A DNA stretch of 64,000 nucleotides from Chlamydiales bacterium (GTDB taxonomy: Bacteria; Chlamydiota; Chlamydiia; Chlamydiales; Simkaniaceae): positions 124,001 to 188,000 of the forward strand of contig JACKPR010000003.1 of assembly GCA_024233395.1 (NCBI GenBank), written 5' to 3'. The position numbers were made by a program, and so were the translations under genes. Positions 1 through 8,567 of this stretch are shown here, piece by piece (the first letter of the stretch is position 1; every line of letters begins with the position of its first letter). The notes under the pieces are model-generated. The model was not told the origin of the DNA. It was given only the letters and a program-made list of their open reading frames with translations, and searched no databases.

Positions 1-181
1 TCTTAGCTTTTTTTCTGATGAACTTGAAAGACTTAAAAAAATGGAAGAGGATGGGGTATTAATGATCAAAGATTATACGATTATGATTCCTAAAGAAAAT
101 CGGACTTTTGTACGGAGTGTATGTGCACTATTCGATTCCTATCTCCCAATGAAAAATGCTTACCACTCCTCTACAATATGA
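1..181 (+). CDS. HemN-like coproporphyrinogen III oxidase, C-terminal fragment
   Basis: The reading frame is open from base 2 to a TGA at 179-181 and gives the last 59 residues of a protein that begins outside the window. The tail reads DELERLKKMEEDGV, then a short beta-like stretch and FVRSVCALFDSYL. This matches the usual C-terminus of oxygen-independent coproporphyrinogen III oxidase (radical SAM, heme synthesis), where an E-L-x-x-L-x-x-x-x-x-D-G-L segment is followed by I-R-N-I-C-M-x-F-D-x-Y-L. The catalytic radical SAM domain is not visible, so the assignment rests on the C-terminal signature alone. It converges with tal across a strong hairpin. Confidence 0.6.
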   Translation, partial: LSFFSDELERLKKMEEDGVLMIKDYTIMIPKENRTFVRSVCALFDSYLPMKNAYHSSTI

Positions 182-187
182 AATATA

Positions 188-229
188 GATAAAACAGTTT
201 AAATCATCCCAATTTTAAACTGTTTTATC
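188..229. terminator. Bidirectional terminator hairpin between hemN-like gene and tal
   Basis: A perfect 16-bp inverted repeat (188-203 pairing with 214-229) encloses a 10-base loop. The stem is AT-rich and lies between two convergent genes, so it can serve both strands. The tal-side flank (TAGCTA at the tal stop codon, then AAACAG and TTTAAA) resembles repeat family R1 described at 15394 and 41046. Confidence 0.7.
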
Positions 230-234
230 TGTAG

Positions 235-1185
235 CTAAAGCATTCCTTCAATAAGCTTTTCTAGCTTAACGGTATCTTTGGCGAAGTTGCGAATTCCTTC
301 AGCAAGTTTCTCAGTGGCCATGGCTTCATCATTGAGTAACCATCGGAAAGTTTTTTCGTCCACTGAGATTTTTTCAAGATCACTTTTTGCAGCTTTCTCT
401 GCACAAAGTTTCTTTGGAACCGCTCCTTCTGATTCTGTGAGTTCCTTAAGAAGATTTGGAGCAATGGTTAGAAGGTCTGAGCCAGCGAGTTCTAGGACTT
501 CATCGACGTTTCTGAAGGAAGCTCCCATAATTTGAGTTTTATACCCAAACTTTTTGTAGTAGTTAAAGATTTTGGTAACAGAAATGACACCTGGATCTTC
601 ATCAGGTGGATAAGAATCCTTTCCTTCTGCTTTTTTATACCAGTCAAGAATACGGCCAACAAAGGGAGAGATGAGGGTTGCCCCAGCTTCAGCACAAGCA
701 ATCGCTTGGGCTAAGCTAAACATCAAAGTCATATTGCAATGAATTCCCTCTTTTTCAAGCTGCGAAGCTGCTAAAACACCTTCCCAAGTTGAAGCTAATT
801 TAATTAGAATCCGCTCTTTTTCAATTCCAGCCTCTTTATATAGATCGATGTACTGATGGGCTTTTTTAATGCTTCCTTCTACATCGAAAGAAAGGCGAGC
901 ATCCACTTCTGTTGAGACTCTTCCTGGAATAGCTTTAAGAATTTCTGCTCCGAAGTTCACAAAAACTTTTGTAATGATTAACTCAAGGGGATTTTGTCCA
1001 CCTTTCGATTTTCCATAAGAAACCGCTTCTTCGATCAGGGGTTTATACTCTTCAATTTCAGATGCTTTAAGAATAAGTGAAGGGTTTGTTGTGGCATCTG
1101 TAGGGTGATATTTTTTTATCTCATCAATTTCACCGGTATCGGCAACAATAATAGTGTGTTCTTTGAGCTGATCAAACTTGTTCAT
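235..1185 (-). CDS. tal: Transaldolase
   Basis: The product interconverts sedoheptulose-7-P plus glyceraldehyde-3-P with erythrose-4-P plus fructose-6-P in the non-oxidative pentose phosphate pathway (cytosol). It has 316 residues, the usual length for TalA/TalB. Both family signatures are present: DATTNPSLIL near residues 30-39, and the active-site region ILIKLASTWEG near 127-137, whose Lys forms the Schiff base. VSTEVDARLSFD near residue 90 is also typical. The ATG at 1185 follows AAAGAGG at good spacing. A TTGGAA-17-TATAAA promoter lies just upstream, inside the 3' end of the preceding operon, so tal can be expressed alone. Confidence 0.95.
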   Translation of the reverse strand: MNKFDQLKEHTIIVADTGEIDEIKKYHPTDATTNPSLILKASEIEEYKPLIEEAVSYGKSKGGQNPLELIITKVFVNFGAEILKAIPGRVSTEVDARLSFDVEGSIKKAHQYIDLYKEAGIEKERILIKLASTWEGVLAASQLEKEGIHCNMTLMFSLAQAIACAEAGATLISPFVGRILDWYKKAEGKDSYPPDEDPGVISVTKIFNYYKKFGYKTQIMGASFRNVDEVLELAGSDLLTIAPNLLKELTESEGAVPKKLCAEKAAKSDLEKISVDEKTFRWLLNDEAMATEKLAEGIRNFAKDTVKLEKLIEGML

Positions 1186-1207
1186 GAATAACCTCTTTGT
1201 TTATTTC

Positions 1208-1236
1208 TTTATAGCACACTATTAAAATAGTTCCAA
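1208..1236 (-). promoter_or_regulatory. Predicted sigma-70-type promoter of tal
   Basis: Read on the minus strand, TTGGAA (1231-1236) is followed after exactly 17 bases by TATAAA (1208-1213), 22 bases upstream of the tal ATG. The -35 element overlaps the last codons of the lipoprotein gene that ends at 1222. Confidence 0.6.
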
Positions 1237-1722
1237 ACTGATCATGGATCGGGGTTGGATTACACTTGGTTTTCGGAGGAGTGCATCATAGTGACGTTCA
1301 AAATTTGAGGCATCAAGGGTTTCTGAAAAATGACCCGATGAAAGAGTTACCGAAGGTTTAAGTTCAAGGTTTTGAAGAAGGTATTCAAGGCATGTATCAG
1401 TAAGGCGTGCTCGTTGTCCTCCTTCTAGAAGAGGGATGACAAAAGTTCTCGTTGCACAATTCGTGCTGATGGTCAAAGTTGTAGCGTGCTTATCATTTTC
1501 ATTCAATGGAAGTTCAAAACAATGGACATTGATATAAGCATGAATTTCTTTTCCCAAACGAGTCATTTCAAGCTCAATCCCATTTGTTTCATTAGAAGAG
1601 GGGTAGGTTAGCTTAGCCATATCATAACGGTCATTACCATTGCGAATGGAGGTATGTTGCCAGGGACTATGGTGACAACTTGTTGTAAGAAGTAACAATA
1701 AAAGACAAAAGAGGATTTTCAT
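1222..1722 (-). CDS. Putative lipoprotein, last gene of a four-gene exported-protein operon
   Basis: The 166-residue product starts with a short positive n-region, a Leu-rich core and the lipobox LTTSC with Cys16, so it is predicted to be a lipidated envelope protein. The mature part is mostly beta-like with two further Cys residues (in HCFEL and NCATR) that might pair. No named domain was recognised. Its ATG overlaps the stop of the upstream gene as ATGA (1719-1722), indicating translational coupling. It is the fourth of four such coupled genes, all encoding exported proteins, which suggests a shared envelope role. Function unknown. Confidence 0.75.
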   Translation of the reverse strand: MKILFCLLLLLLTTSCHHSPWQHTSIRNGNDRYDMAKLTYPSSNETNGIELEMTRLGKEIHAYINVHCFELPLNENDKHATTLTISTNCATRTFVIPLLEGGQRARLTDTCLEYLLQNLELKPSVTLSSGHFSETLDASNFERHYDALLRKPSVIQPRSMISLELF

Positions 1723-2006
1723 GAAGCCTTTTTCTCTTCAGAGCTTTTATGGTAGTGTTTTCCCGTATCTCTACCAGAAACAAAAAGACCTAAAGTGATG
1801 GCTGCTAGAGTTCCAATTACAGCTGTAGTTGCTTTCCAGGTGCTTGAAGGCTTTTCTTCTCTTTCACGAACCGGAGGATTGGGAGTTGCGTAGACGGGAG
1901 AAGAAACATCAGTAGGAGCCTCGGTGTCAGGATTTTCAATCGGTGGGGTATCATTAGCATAAAGGGTAAAAGCGAAAAGAGTGAGGATAGATAGGATTTT
2001 TTTCAT
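1719..2006 (-). CDS. Small exported single-span protein, Pro-rich linker
   Basis: The 95-residue product has an N-terminal signal peptide (MKKILSILTLFAFTLYAND), a Pro/Glu-rich linker (about 21-55), one hydrophobic span (about 59-77, ATTAVIGTLAAITLGLFVSG) and a short charged tail rich in Lys and His. The architecture parallels the first gene of the same operon (2731-3036), so the two may be paralogous in design although sequence similarity is low. Start and stop codons overlap both neighbours by ATGA, so it is translated as part of the coupled set. No known family recognised. Confidence 0.7.
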   Translation of the reverse strand: MKKILSILTLFAFTLYANDTPPIENPDTEAPTDVSSPVYATPNPPVREREEKPSSTWKATTAVIGTLAAITLGLFVSGRDTGKHYHKSSEEKKAS

Positions 2007-2734
2007 GAGTCATTCTCCGTTAGCAAGGTTTCTTTTATGTGTTTGATGGCAAGGAGTTGCCAACAGCTCCCTTGAGAGTTTAGCTCATTTTCTATATAAC
2101 TCACAAAGGGTTTCCATTGATTATTTTGAAAAAAAGAGCTTTTAAAGAGTGTTTCATTATCACTTTTAGAAGTCTTCCGGTATTTTTTCCAACATTTGAT
2201 TACAGCATCGATTTTTTCTTGGAAATCGGGGTGATTACAAGAAGCAGCAACTGTCGGATAAGTTGTCAGTGATTTAAAGGATTTAAGGATTGACTCATGA
2301 ATCGATAAAAAGTGATCTTTAAGAACTGCTGCTGAATGGATGATCGCATATCCATTATGAATTGTGATTGCTTGAAGGAGTCGGACCTTACCATAACGGT
2401 TTTTCATATCAACTTGGATAAGGGTTCCAGTGCCACATTGGGTATGGAGGTTTCCCAATTCTTGAAATTGATTCATTCGATCTGCTTCATAGTTTTTTTG
2501 AACAGCTCTTATGTATGTTTTAAGATCGACTTTTCCTACTTTTTCTAGGCTTAAAGTGATGGAAGGAGAAAAAATTTTCTTTTTCGATTCAATAAACCCA
2601 ATTTGCATTCCATCTTGATATTGTGAAGGATCAGCAATGAGCCATCCCTTGGGAGGTTCAAAGGTTACAAAAAAGGATTCATTTGCAGATAAAAAGAGGG
2701 GAAGAAAAAGTAACAAACAACAAAGCCACTTCAT
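2003..2734 (-). CDS. Exported protein of unknown function (243 aa)
   Basis: The product begins with a signal peptide (MKWLCCLLLFLPLFLSANES) and continues as a soluble mixed alpha/beta protein. The opening FVTFEPPKGWLIADPSQYQDGMQIGF and the middle section with alternating hydrophobic strands resemble secreted proteins of the PsbP/Mog1-like or DUF1795 type, but this is only a loose impression. Cys residues in the C-terminal half could form disulfides. The ATG at 2734 overlaps the stop of the upstream gene (ATGA) and its own stop overlaps the next ATG, so it sits in the middle of the coupled exported operon. Confidence 0.7.
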   Translation of the reverse strand: MKWLCCLLLFLPLFLSANESFFVTFEPPKGWLIADPSQYQDGMQIGFIESKKKIFSPSITLSLEKVGKVDLKTYIRAVQKNYEADRMNQFQELGNLHTQCGTGTLIQVDMKNRYGKVRLLQAITIHNGYAIIHSAAVLKDHFLSIHESILKSFKSLTTYPTVAASCNHPDFQEKIDAVIKCWKKYRKTSKSDNETLFKSSFFQNNQWKPFVSYIENELNSQGSCWQLLAIKHIKETLLTENDS

Positions 2735-3036
2735 GATGTAGAACTAGAGGAGCTGCTAGAACCAGAGCTACTGTTGTGACTTGCTGCACTTTGGTGAATC
2801 ACACCTGCTATGATGGCAATGGCAATAGCAAGACCTAGTCCCCAGCCTACCATCGACATACTGACTGTCGTGTTTGCAGCAGAAGATGATTGATATCCTA
2901 AAGGAGCTTTATTGCAAGACTCATAACCTTCATTTGCATCATATTCACATTCAGTAAAGGCTTCATCATTAGCATAGATGGGAGTATTTAACATCATAAC
3001 ACAAAGGGCGATAGCGATTGAAAGAACCTTTTTCAT
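2731..3036 (-). CDS. Small exported single-span protein with Ser-rich tail, first gene of operon
   Basis: The 101-residue product has a signal peptide (MKKVLSIAIALCVMMLNTPIYAND), a Cys-containing acidic stretch (ECEYDANEGYESCN), one hydrophobic span (about residues 63-80, GWGLGLAIAIAIIAGVI) and a C-terminal run made almost only of serine. Low-complexity Ser tails of this kind are unusual in small membrane proteins. It is the first of four genes joined by ATGA overlaps. No clear consensus promoter was found in the 131-bp gap upstream. No family recognised. Confidence 0.7.
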   Translation of the reverse strand: MKKVLSIAIALCVMMLNTPIYANDEAFTECEYDANEGYESCNKAPLGYQSSSAANTTVSMSMVGWGLGLAIAIAIIAGVIHQSAASHNSSSGSSSSSSSTS

Positions 3037-3167
3037 ATATTATTTACCATATTCCTTTACTAAAGATTATTAATATTGCCGAAAAATTTCTTTATCGCCA
3101 AGAGTTTTTTACATTTTTTTACTGACCTGTTAAACTTGATGGATCTTTAATTTTGGAGATCAATATT

Positions 3168-4001
3168 GTGACTGAATGTGTCCGAGAAGCAACAGGTTTT
3201 TCAGGGTATCCTGAATATCAAGGGGGAACTGTCGATTTTTATCAGGGATACAAGCATCTCGTTGCAATAGCCATGCAATTCTTAAGAAAACAGGGGCTTC
3301 AAGGCCCTGCAAGAGTCTTTGGAGCACTTTCATGGGAACCAATCGCTTCTATTAATGCGGGGTTTGATATTTGGAATGGAAAAGTGGCTCATTTTGACAA
3401 GTATGGAATGAATCCCACCGTTCTAACCGATTCTGAGAAGCTACAAGCACCAACGCTCCTTCTTCATGGAAGAGATGGAAGTCAGGGGATGTTTACAGCA
3501 TTAGGAGCCTATTTTAAGAAAAATCAAATGGGTCCATTATTTTCTGTTAACCTTGCTGATGGTGAACTCACAGAAGAGGATTTCGATGTGGTAGATCAAA
3601 AGATTAAAGAAATTAGTGCTCTTTATGGAGAGGAAGTTAAAATTAATATCATTGGTTACTCTAGAGGAGCTGAACTTGCACTCTATATGGCTCTTCCAAA
3701 AGATAACTGGTGGATTGAAGAGGGGGGTAAATGTTATTTATCTCCAGCAACTCGTTGGCGTACTGAAATAGGTAAGGTTATTCGGATTGGCTCTATGACA
3801 CTTCTATCTGAATGGAAAATGCTTTCGGAAGAAATGAAAGAAAGTATTTATGAGATTCGAGGTAAGGATGATATTCACATGCCAGAGCCCTCCTATGCCT
3901 TAAATCAATATGAGGTTGATGGCGTTGGGCATGTGGGTTTAGTCTCTTCTTCTGATGTCTTCGATAAGCTAAAAGTAATTTTGGATAACTCTTCAACCTA
4001 G
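3168..4001 (+). CDS. Alpha/beta hydrolase-fold protein
   Basis: The product is a soluble alpha/beta hydrolase. TLLLHGRDGSQ provides the HG oxyanion-hole strand, IIGYSRGAELAL the nucleophile elbow G-x-S-x-G, EIRGKDD the acid and GVGHVGL the catalytic His. Counted from an upstream TTG at 3153 these are Ser170, Asp239 or Asp240, and His260. I prefer the GTG at 3168 because TTTTGGAG precedes it by 9 bases, while the TTG at 3153 lies upstream of that Shine-Dalgarno sequence; the protein is then 277 residues. The N-terminal 90 residues are not part of the core fold and contain no signal peptide. Substrate unknown; a lipase, thioesterase or peptidase is possible. Confidence 0.75.
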   Translation: MTECVREATGFSGYPEYQGGTVDFYQGYKHLVAIAMQFLRKQGLQGPARVFGALSWEPIASINAGFDIWNGKVAHFDKYGMNPTVLTDSEKLQAPTLLLHGRDGSQGMFTALGAYFKKNQMGPLFSVNLADGELTEEDFDVVDQKIKEISALYGEEVKINIIGYSRGAELALYMALPKDNWWIEEGGKCYLSPATRWRTEIGKVIRIGSMTLLSEWKMLSEEMKESIYEIRGKDDIHMPEPSYALNQYEVDGVGHVGLVSSSDVFDKLKVILDNSST

Positions 4002-4019
4002 AGATCCCAAAAGGTTGAA
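3992..4019 (+). terminator. Hairpin after the hydrolase gene
   Basis: TTCAACCT (3992-3999) pairs with AGGTTGAA (4012-4019) across a 12-base loop. The stop codon at 3999-4001 begins inside the left arm. The right arm overlaps the -35 box of the V-ATPase promoter. The T-rich downstream sequence is interrupted, so termination may be partial. Confidence 0.4.
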
Positions 4020-4043
4020 AGTTATTGTTTCTTTCTCTATAGT
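4015..4043 (+). promoter_or_regulatory. Predicted promoter of the V-ATPase operon
   Basis: TTGAAA (4015-4020) and TATAGT (4038-4043) are separated by exactly 17 bases, close to the major sigma factor consensus. Transcription would start about 20 bases before the atpE ATG at 4072. Confidence 0.65.
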
Positions 4044-4071
4044 ATTTCTAATGCCACTTGCGAGGTAGTAG

Positions 4072-4704
4072 ATGAAATCTGTAGATACTGGAAAAGAAAA
4101 AGTTAAAAAGATCTGTGAAGTCCTTCGAAAAGAGACTCTCGACCCTGCCAAGAAAGAAGGGGACCTAATTATAGCGAAAGCACGTGCTGATGCTGAAAAA
4201 ATCATTAAGGATGCAAAAAATGAGGCTTCAAAAATCCATGATGAAGCCAAAAGAAGAATCGAGGAAGAACGCAATGTTTTTCAAGCTTCAATGAATCTCG
4301 CTGCTAAAAAAAGTATCGATACCCTTAAGCAAGAAATAGAAAAGAATCTTTTTAATCCTGAACTCAGTCAATTGATTGCTGACAAAATGAAAGAACCTAA
4401 GATTGTTGCTGAGCTGATTCAAGCAATTGTTACTGGAATCGAAAAAGAGGGGATTGAAGGAGATCTGAAAGCAATCGTTTCAAGTGCAGTAGGAGTCGAC
4501 GCCGTCAATAAAGAACTGACAAAAGGAATTATTGAAAAACTGAAATCTAAAAGTGTTGAGATTGGCGAAATTGAGGGAGGGGCTCAGATAAAGATTATCG
4601 ACCAAAACCTGACGATCGATATGTCTGATGAAGCTCTTAAAGGACTCCTTGCGAGTTTTGTAAGAGATGACTTCCGATCGGTGATTTTTGCAACAACAGT
4701 ATGA
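4072..4704 (+). CDS. atpE: V-type ATP synthase subunit E
   Basis: Subunit E is part of the peripheral stalk linking the catalytic A3B3 head to membrane subunit I. The 210-residue protein has the expected plan: an N-terminal heptad-rich helix (about residues 20-75, with KARADAEKIIKDAKNEASK) followed by a globular C-terminal domain. It is the first gene of the operon, matching the first position of the chlamydial atp cluster. The ATG at 4072 follows a GAGGTAG stretch. Its TGA overlaps the ATG of the next gene, so the two are translationally coupled. Confidence 0.85.
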   Translation: MKSVDTGKEKVKKICEVLRKETLDPAKKEGDLIIAKARADAEKIIKDAKNEASKIHDEAKRRIEEERNVFQASMNLAAKKSIDTLKQEIEKNLFNPELSQLIADKMKEPKIVAELIQAIVTGIEKEGIEGDLKAIVSSAVGVDAVNKELTKGIIEKLKSKSVEIGEIEGGAQIKIIDQNLTIDMSDEALKGLLASFVRDDFRSVIFATTV

Positions 4705-5480
4705 GCAGATATTTTTTTTTAGGGAGCATCCTACCTTCACTAAGGGTAGGAAGTGAACCCGGAATATTATTTGAGGACTTAATTACTCTTTACAAGGATA
4801 ACCTTGGCTCTACCGATCTCGAGAAGGTCAAGACAATCCGAGGGTATATCGATCTCAAGAATATTCAAAGATTATTAAAGAAAGAAGAAATCGATCATCG
4901 AGGCAACTTAAACGAAAAGGAGCTCGATGAAGCAATTGTAAACCAAGAAGGTCTTCCGAGTTATTTATTTGACTTTTTTGAAGAGTATCAAGAAGTTCCC
5001 GATCAGCTTCGCCATTACTCAAAAGTTTTCATCTCTTTTTTTAGAGAAGCGGAGAAAAAACACCGGGGTTTTTTAAGAGAGTATTTCCGATTTGAAAGGG
5101 GATGGAGAGTTCTTCTTGCAGGATATCGTGCCAAAAAGCTTGGAGTAGATCCAGCAGTAGCTCTTCAACATGAAGACTTTCATGATCCGTTAATTGCAGA
5201 GATTTTAGCCCAAAAGGATGCACCCTTTTTTGAGTTTCCTTTTGAGTATATGGAATTGGGTGAAAAATTAAAGGATGTAGGCCACGATCCTGATAAGCAA
5301 TATGAATTGATGGCTGACTTCCGCTTTCATCGTATTGAGGAATTGGTGCAAGATCACCCCTTTTCTATAGAGTATTTGCTCGGGTATTTGGTTCAGCTGA
5401 TGATAGTAGAAGATAGAGTAGCTCTTGATGAAAAGAGAGGAAGTGAGAATTTAAACGAAATGGTGAAAGGTAACTTATGA
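4701..5480 (+). CDS. DUF2764-type protein of the V-ATPase operon (subunit C-like role proposed)
   Basis: This 259-residue, mostly helical, acidic protein sits between atpE and atpA, where Chlamydia carries the CT309 protein. Proteins at this place in chlamydial and Bacteroidetes V-ATPase operons belong to DUF2764 and have been suggested to stand in for subunit C, which couples the central rotor to the proteolipid ring; that role is from context, not from a motif. No other subunit C gene is present in the operon. ATGA overlaps at both ends (4701-4704 and 5477-5480) couple it to atpE and atpA. Confidence 0.75.
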   Translation: MSRYFFLGSILPSLRVGSEPGILFEDLITLYKDNLGSTDLEKVKTIRGYIDLKNIQRLLKKEEIDHRGNLNEKELDEAIVNQEGLPSYLFDFFEEYQEVPDQLRHYSKVFISFFREAEKKHRGFLREYFRFERGWRVLLAGYRAKKLGVDPAVALQHEDFHDPLIAEILAQKDAPFFEFPFEYMELGEKLKDVGHDPDKQYELMADFRFHRIEELVQDHPFSIEYLLGYLVQLMIVEDRVALDEKRGSENLNEMVKGNL

Positions 5481-7252
5481 GCAGCGAAAACAATGCACTT
5501 GCAACAGGTGAGGTTATTAAAGCCTTTGGAAACCTCCTACATATCCGTTTTAAAGGGGATGTACGTCAAGGGGAAATCGCAATGGTGGAAATCGGCGATC
5601 TTTCTTTAAAAGGAGAGGTTATCGAAATTGCAGGTGATGTAGCGAAATTGCAGGTCTTTGAAGATATCGTTGGAATTCAACTTTATACACCTGTCAAATT
5701 TACTTCTCATCTTCTTGAAGCAGAACTTGGTCCAGGGCTGATTAGTGCGATTTTTGATGGGTTGCAAAATCCTCTTGAGAGAGTAGCTGATGCTTCTGGC
5801 CTATTTTTACAACGGGGTGTTTATATTCCCTCTCTCGATCGGCAAAAACATTGGGATTATCATCCAGCAGCAAAGGTTGGCGATATTTTAGAAAGAGGAG
5901 ATACTCTTGGAACGACTATGGAAGGGAGATTCCATCACAAGGTGATGCTTCCTTTTTCCATGTCGGGGAAATATACCGTTTCATGGGTGATTAAAGATGG
6001 TTCCTATACTGTTGATGAAGTTGTTGCAAAAGTAAAAGATGAAAAGGGGAATGAATATCCCTTAACAATGACTCAAAAGTGGCCAGTAAAAATTCCTTTG
6101 ATTCAAGGGAAGAAGATTAAAGCAACCAAGATGATGGATACGGGAGAGCGTGTTATTGATACACAGTTTCCTGTTCTTAAAGGAGGGACTTTTTGTACAC
6201 CTGGTCCTTTTGGAGCCGGGAAAACTGTCCTGCAGCACCATTTATCGAAATATTCCTCTGTAGATATTGTCATTATTACTGCATGTGGAGAAAGAGCCGG
6301 AGAAGTTGTTGAAGTTTTAAAAACTTTTCCCCACCTAACAGATCCTCATACGAATGAATCTTTGATGAGTCGTACGGTCATCATTTGTAATACTTCTTCG
6401 ATGCCTGTAGCAGCGCGGGAAGCTTCCGTTTACATGGGAGCAACAATTGCCGAATATTATCGTCAAATGGGGCTTGATGTTCTTCTCCTTGCTGACTCAA
6501 CCTCTCGGTGGGCTCAGGCGATGCGGGAAATGTCTGGACGTCTAGAAGAAATTCCTGGAGAAGAAGCATTCCCAGCCTATTTAGGTTCTCGAATTGCGAG
6601 CTTTTATGAGCGTTCAGGTGTGATTACCTTAAAAGGAGGGAAGTCAGGATCACTAACGATTGCAGGAACAGTTTCTCCTGCAGGAGGTAACTTTGAAGAA
6701 CCGGTGACTCAAGCAACGCTTGCTGTTGTTGGAGCCTTTTTAGGACTTTCTAGGGCGCGCTCTGATGCACGTCGCTATCCTGCCATCGATCCTCTTATTT
6801 CTTGGTCAAAATATATTGAAGATGTAAGCCTTGATCTCGAGAAAAAAGTGGAAGATTGGGATAAGAAAAATGCGAAAGCCTTTAAGTACATCAAAGATGG
6901 AGATGAAATTGGGAAAAGGATGGAAGTTGTCGGTGAAGAGGGGATCACTGTTGAAGACCTGGTCACCTACCTTAAAGGAGAGCTTTATGATTTTTCCTAC
7001 TTGCAACAAAATGCTTTTGATAAAGAGGATGCCTACTGTCCTTTGAACCGCCAAATTGTATTATTCGAGTTGATTCAGAAAATTTTCGATGCTCCTTTTG
7101 ACTTTAATGGACATGATGAAGCGCGAAACTTCTTCTTAAATCTTCAGAGTGAAATTAAAAACATGAACTTTATGCCCTTTGAATCCGATGGATATCGCAA
7201 AGCTTTTAAAGCTATTGTTCATCGGATTGAAAATGCCACGATGCAAACTTAA
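5477..7252 (+). CDS. atpA: V-type ATP synthase catalytic subunit A
   Basis: The catalytic subunit hydrolyses or makes ATP in the A3B3 head. At 591 residues it equals the Chlamydia AtpA length. The P-loop GPFGAGKT lies at 243-250, followed by the Walker B region DVLLLADSTSRWAQAMRE and the GRLEEIPGEEAFPAYLGSR segment. The extra non-homologous region typical of A subunits (about 120-200) is present and separates it from F-type beta. It starts on an ATGA overlap with the DUF2764 gene and is followed by atpB after 9 bases. Confidence 0.97.
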   Translation: MSSENNALATGEVIKAFGNLLHIRFKGDVRQGEIAMVEIGDLSLKGEVIEIAGDVAKLQVFEDIVGIQLYTPVKFTSHLLEAELGPGLISAIFDGLQNPLERVADASGLFLQRGVYIPSLDRQKHWDYHPAAKVGDILERGDTLGTTMEGRFHHKVMLPFSMSGKYTVSWVIKDGSYTVDEVVAKVKDEKGNEYPLTMTQKWPVKIPLIQGKKIKATKMMDTGERVIDTQFPVLKGGTFCTPGPFGAGKTVLQHHLSKYSSVDIVIITACGERAGEVVEVLKTFPHLTDPHTNESLMSRTVIICNTSSMPVAAREASVYMGATIAEYYRQMGLDVLLLADSTSRWAQAMREMSGRLEEIPGEEAFPAYLGSRIASFYERSGVITLKGGKSGSLTIAGTVSPAGGNFEEPVTQATLAVVGAFLGLSRARSDARRYPAIDPLISWSKYIEDVSLDLEKKVEDWDKKNAKAFKYIKDGDEIGKRMEVVGEEGITVEDLVTYLKGELYDFSYLQQNAFDKEDAYCPLNRQIVLFELIQKIFDAPFDFNGHDEARNFFLNLQSEIKNMNFMPFESDGYRKAFKAIVHRIENATMQT

Positions 7253-7261
7253 GGATGGAAG

Positions 7262-8560
7262 ATGAATAAGATTTATGACAGAATTATCGATATTCGTGGA
7301 AACTTGATTACCGTTATTGCTAAAGGGGTGAAGATGGGTGAATTGGGGAAGATTCACCGAAAATCTGGGCATACAACCCTTGCTTCTGTTTTAAGTATTG
7401 ATGGAGAAAAAGTGACGCTCCAAGCGTTTGAAAATCCCCGAGGAGTTTCCACTGGTGATAAAGTGAGTTTTTTAGGACACCAAATGCAAACGGTGGCTAA
7501 TGAATCTCTTCTTGGAAGACGCTTGAACGGAAGTGGAGAGCCGATTGATGAGGGCCCAGAAGTCATGGGGGAACGTATTGATATTGGAAAGCCTTCTTTT
7601 AACCCAGTGAAAAGAATTGTTCCTCATCAAATGGTGAATACGAATATCCCCATGATTGATGTCTTTAACTGTCTTGTGAAATCACAAAAAATCCCGATTT
7701 TTTCTATTGCAGGAGAACCTTACAATCAACTACTCATGCGGATTGCAAATCAAACCGATGCGGACATTGTCATTATTGGAGGAATGGGGCTTCGCTATGA
7801 TGACTATCAGGCTTTTGTTGATAATGCTGAAAAGTCTGGATCCATGGAAAAAACGGTCATGTTTATTCATAAAGCGACTGACCCTGCTGTAGAGTGTCTC
7901 CTTGTTCCTGATATGGCCCTTGCTTGTGCTGAGCAGTTTGCCGTTAAGGATAAAGATGTCCTTGTTCTTTTAACGGATATGACAGCTTTTGCAGATTCTA
8001 TTAAAGAGATCATGATCACTATGGATCAAGTTCCTTCAAATCGAGGATATCCCGGATCTCTTTATTCTGATTTAGCCTCAAGATATGAAAAGGCTGTGGA
8101 TATCGATGGTAGTGGTTCGATTACTCTTATTTCAGTGACAACGATGCCTGGAGGGGATGTTACACATCCGATCCCTGACAATACGGGATATATCACCGAA
8201 GGTCAGTTTTATCTTCATGAAGGTCGGATCGATCCTTTTGGTTCGCTTTCTCGTTTAAAACAACAAGTTATCGGGAGCGTTACGCGTGAAGATCATGGAG
8301 ATATTGCAAATGCTCAGATTCGTCTCTACGCAGAATCGAAGAAAGCTAGAGAAAGACAAAGTATGGGATTCCGTCTATCACGTTGGGATCAAAAACTTCT
8401 TGAATATTCTTTCCTCTTTGAAGAGCGAATGATGAATCTAGAGGTGAATATTCCTATTACTGAAGCTCTAAATCTAGGTTGGAAAACTTTAGCGGAATGT
8501 TTTGACCCCCATGAAGTGGGAATTAAACAAGATCTGCTCAATAAGTATTGGCCAAAGTAG
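7262..8560 (+). CDS. atpB: V-type ATP synthase non-catalytic subunit B
   Basis: The 432-residue protein is homologous to the catalytic subunit but lacks a functional P-loop: the corresponding stretch reads FSIAGEPYNQLLMRI, as expected for the regulatory B subunit. The conserved tail of the nucleotide-binding domain, PGGDVTHPIPDNTGYITEGQ, is typical of V/A-type B subunits. Length agrees with chlamydial AtpB (about 438). It lies 9 bases after atpA and 7 before atpD. Confidence 0.95.
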   Translation: MNKIYDRIIDIRGNLITVIAKGVKMGELGKIHRKSGHTTLASVLSIDGEKVTLQAFENPRGVSTGDKVSFLGHQMQTVANESLLGRRLNGSGEPIDEGPEVMGERIDIGKPSFNPVKRIVPHQMVNTNIPMIDVFNCLVKSQKIPIFSIAGEPYNQLLMRIANQTDADIVIIGGMGLRYDDYQAFVDNAEKSGSMEKTVMFIHKATDPAVECLLVPDMALACAEQFAVKDKDVLVLLTDMTAFADSIKEIMITMDQVPSNRGYPGSLYSDLASRYEKAVDIDGSGSITLISVTTMPGGDVTHPIPDNTGYITEGQFYLHEGRIDPFGSLSRLKQQVIGSVTREDHGDIANAQIRLYAESKKARERQSMGFRLSRWDQKLLEYSFLFEERMMNLEVNIPITEALNLGWKTLAECFDPHEVGIKQDLLNKYWPK

Positions 8561-8567
8561 GACTTGA

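Noticed and set aside
3037..3152. Promoter for the exported-protein operon
   Set aside because: Candidate -35 and -10 boxes on the minus strand had poor matches or wrong spacing, so none is reported.
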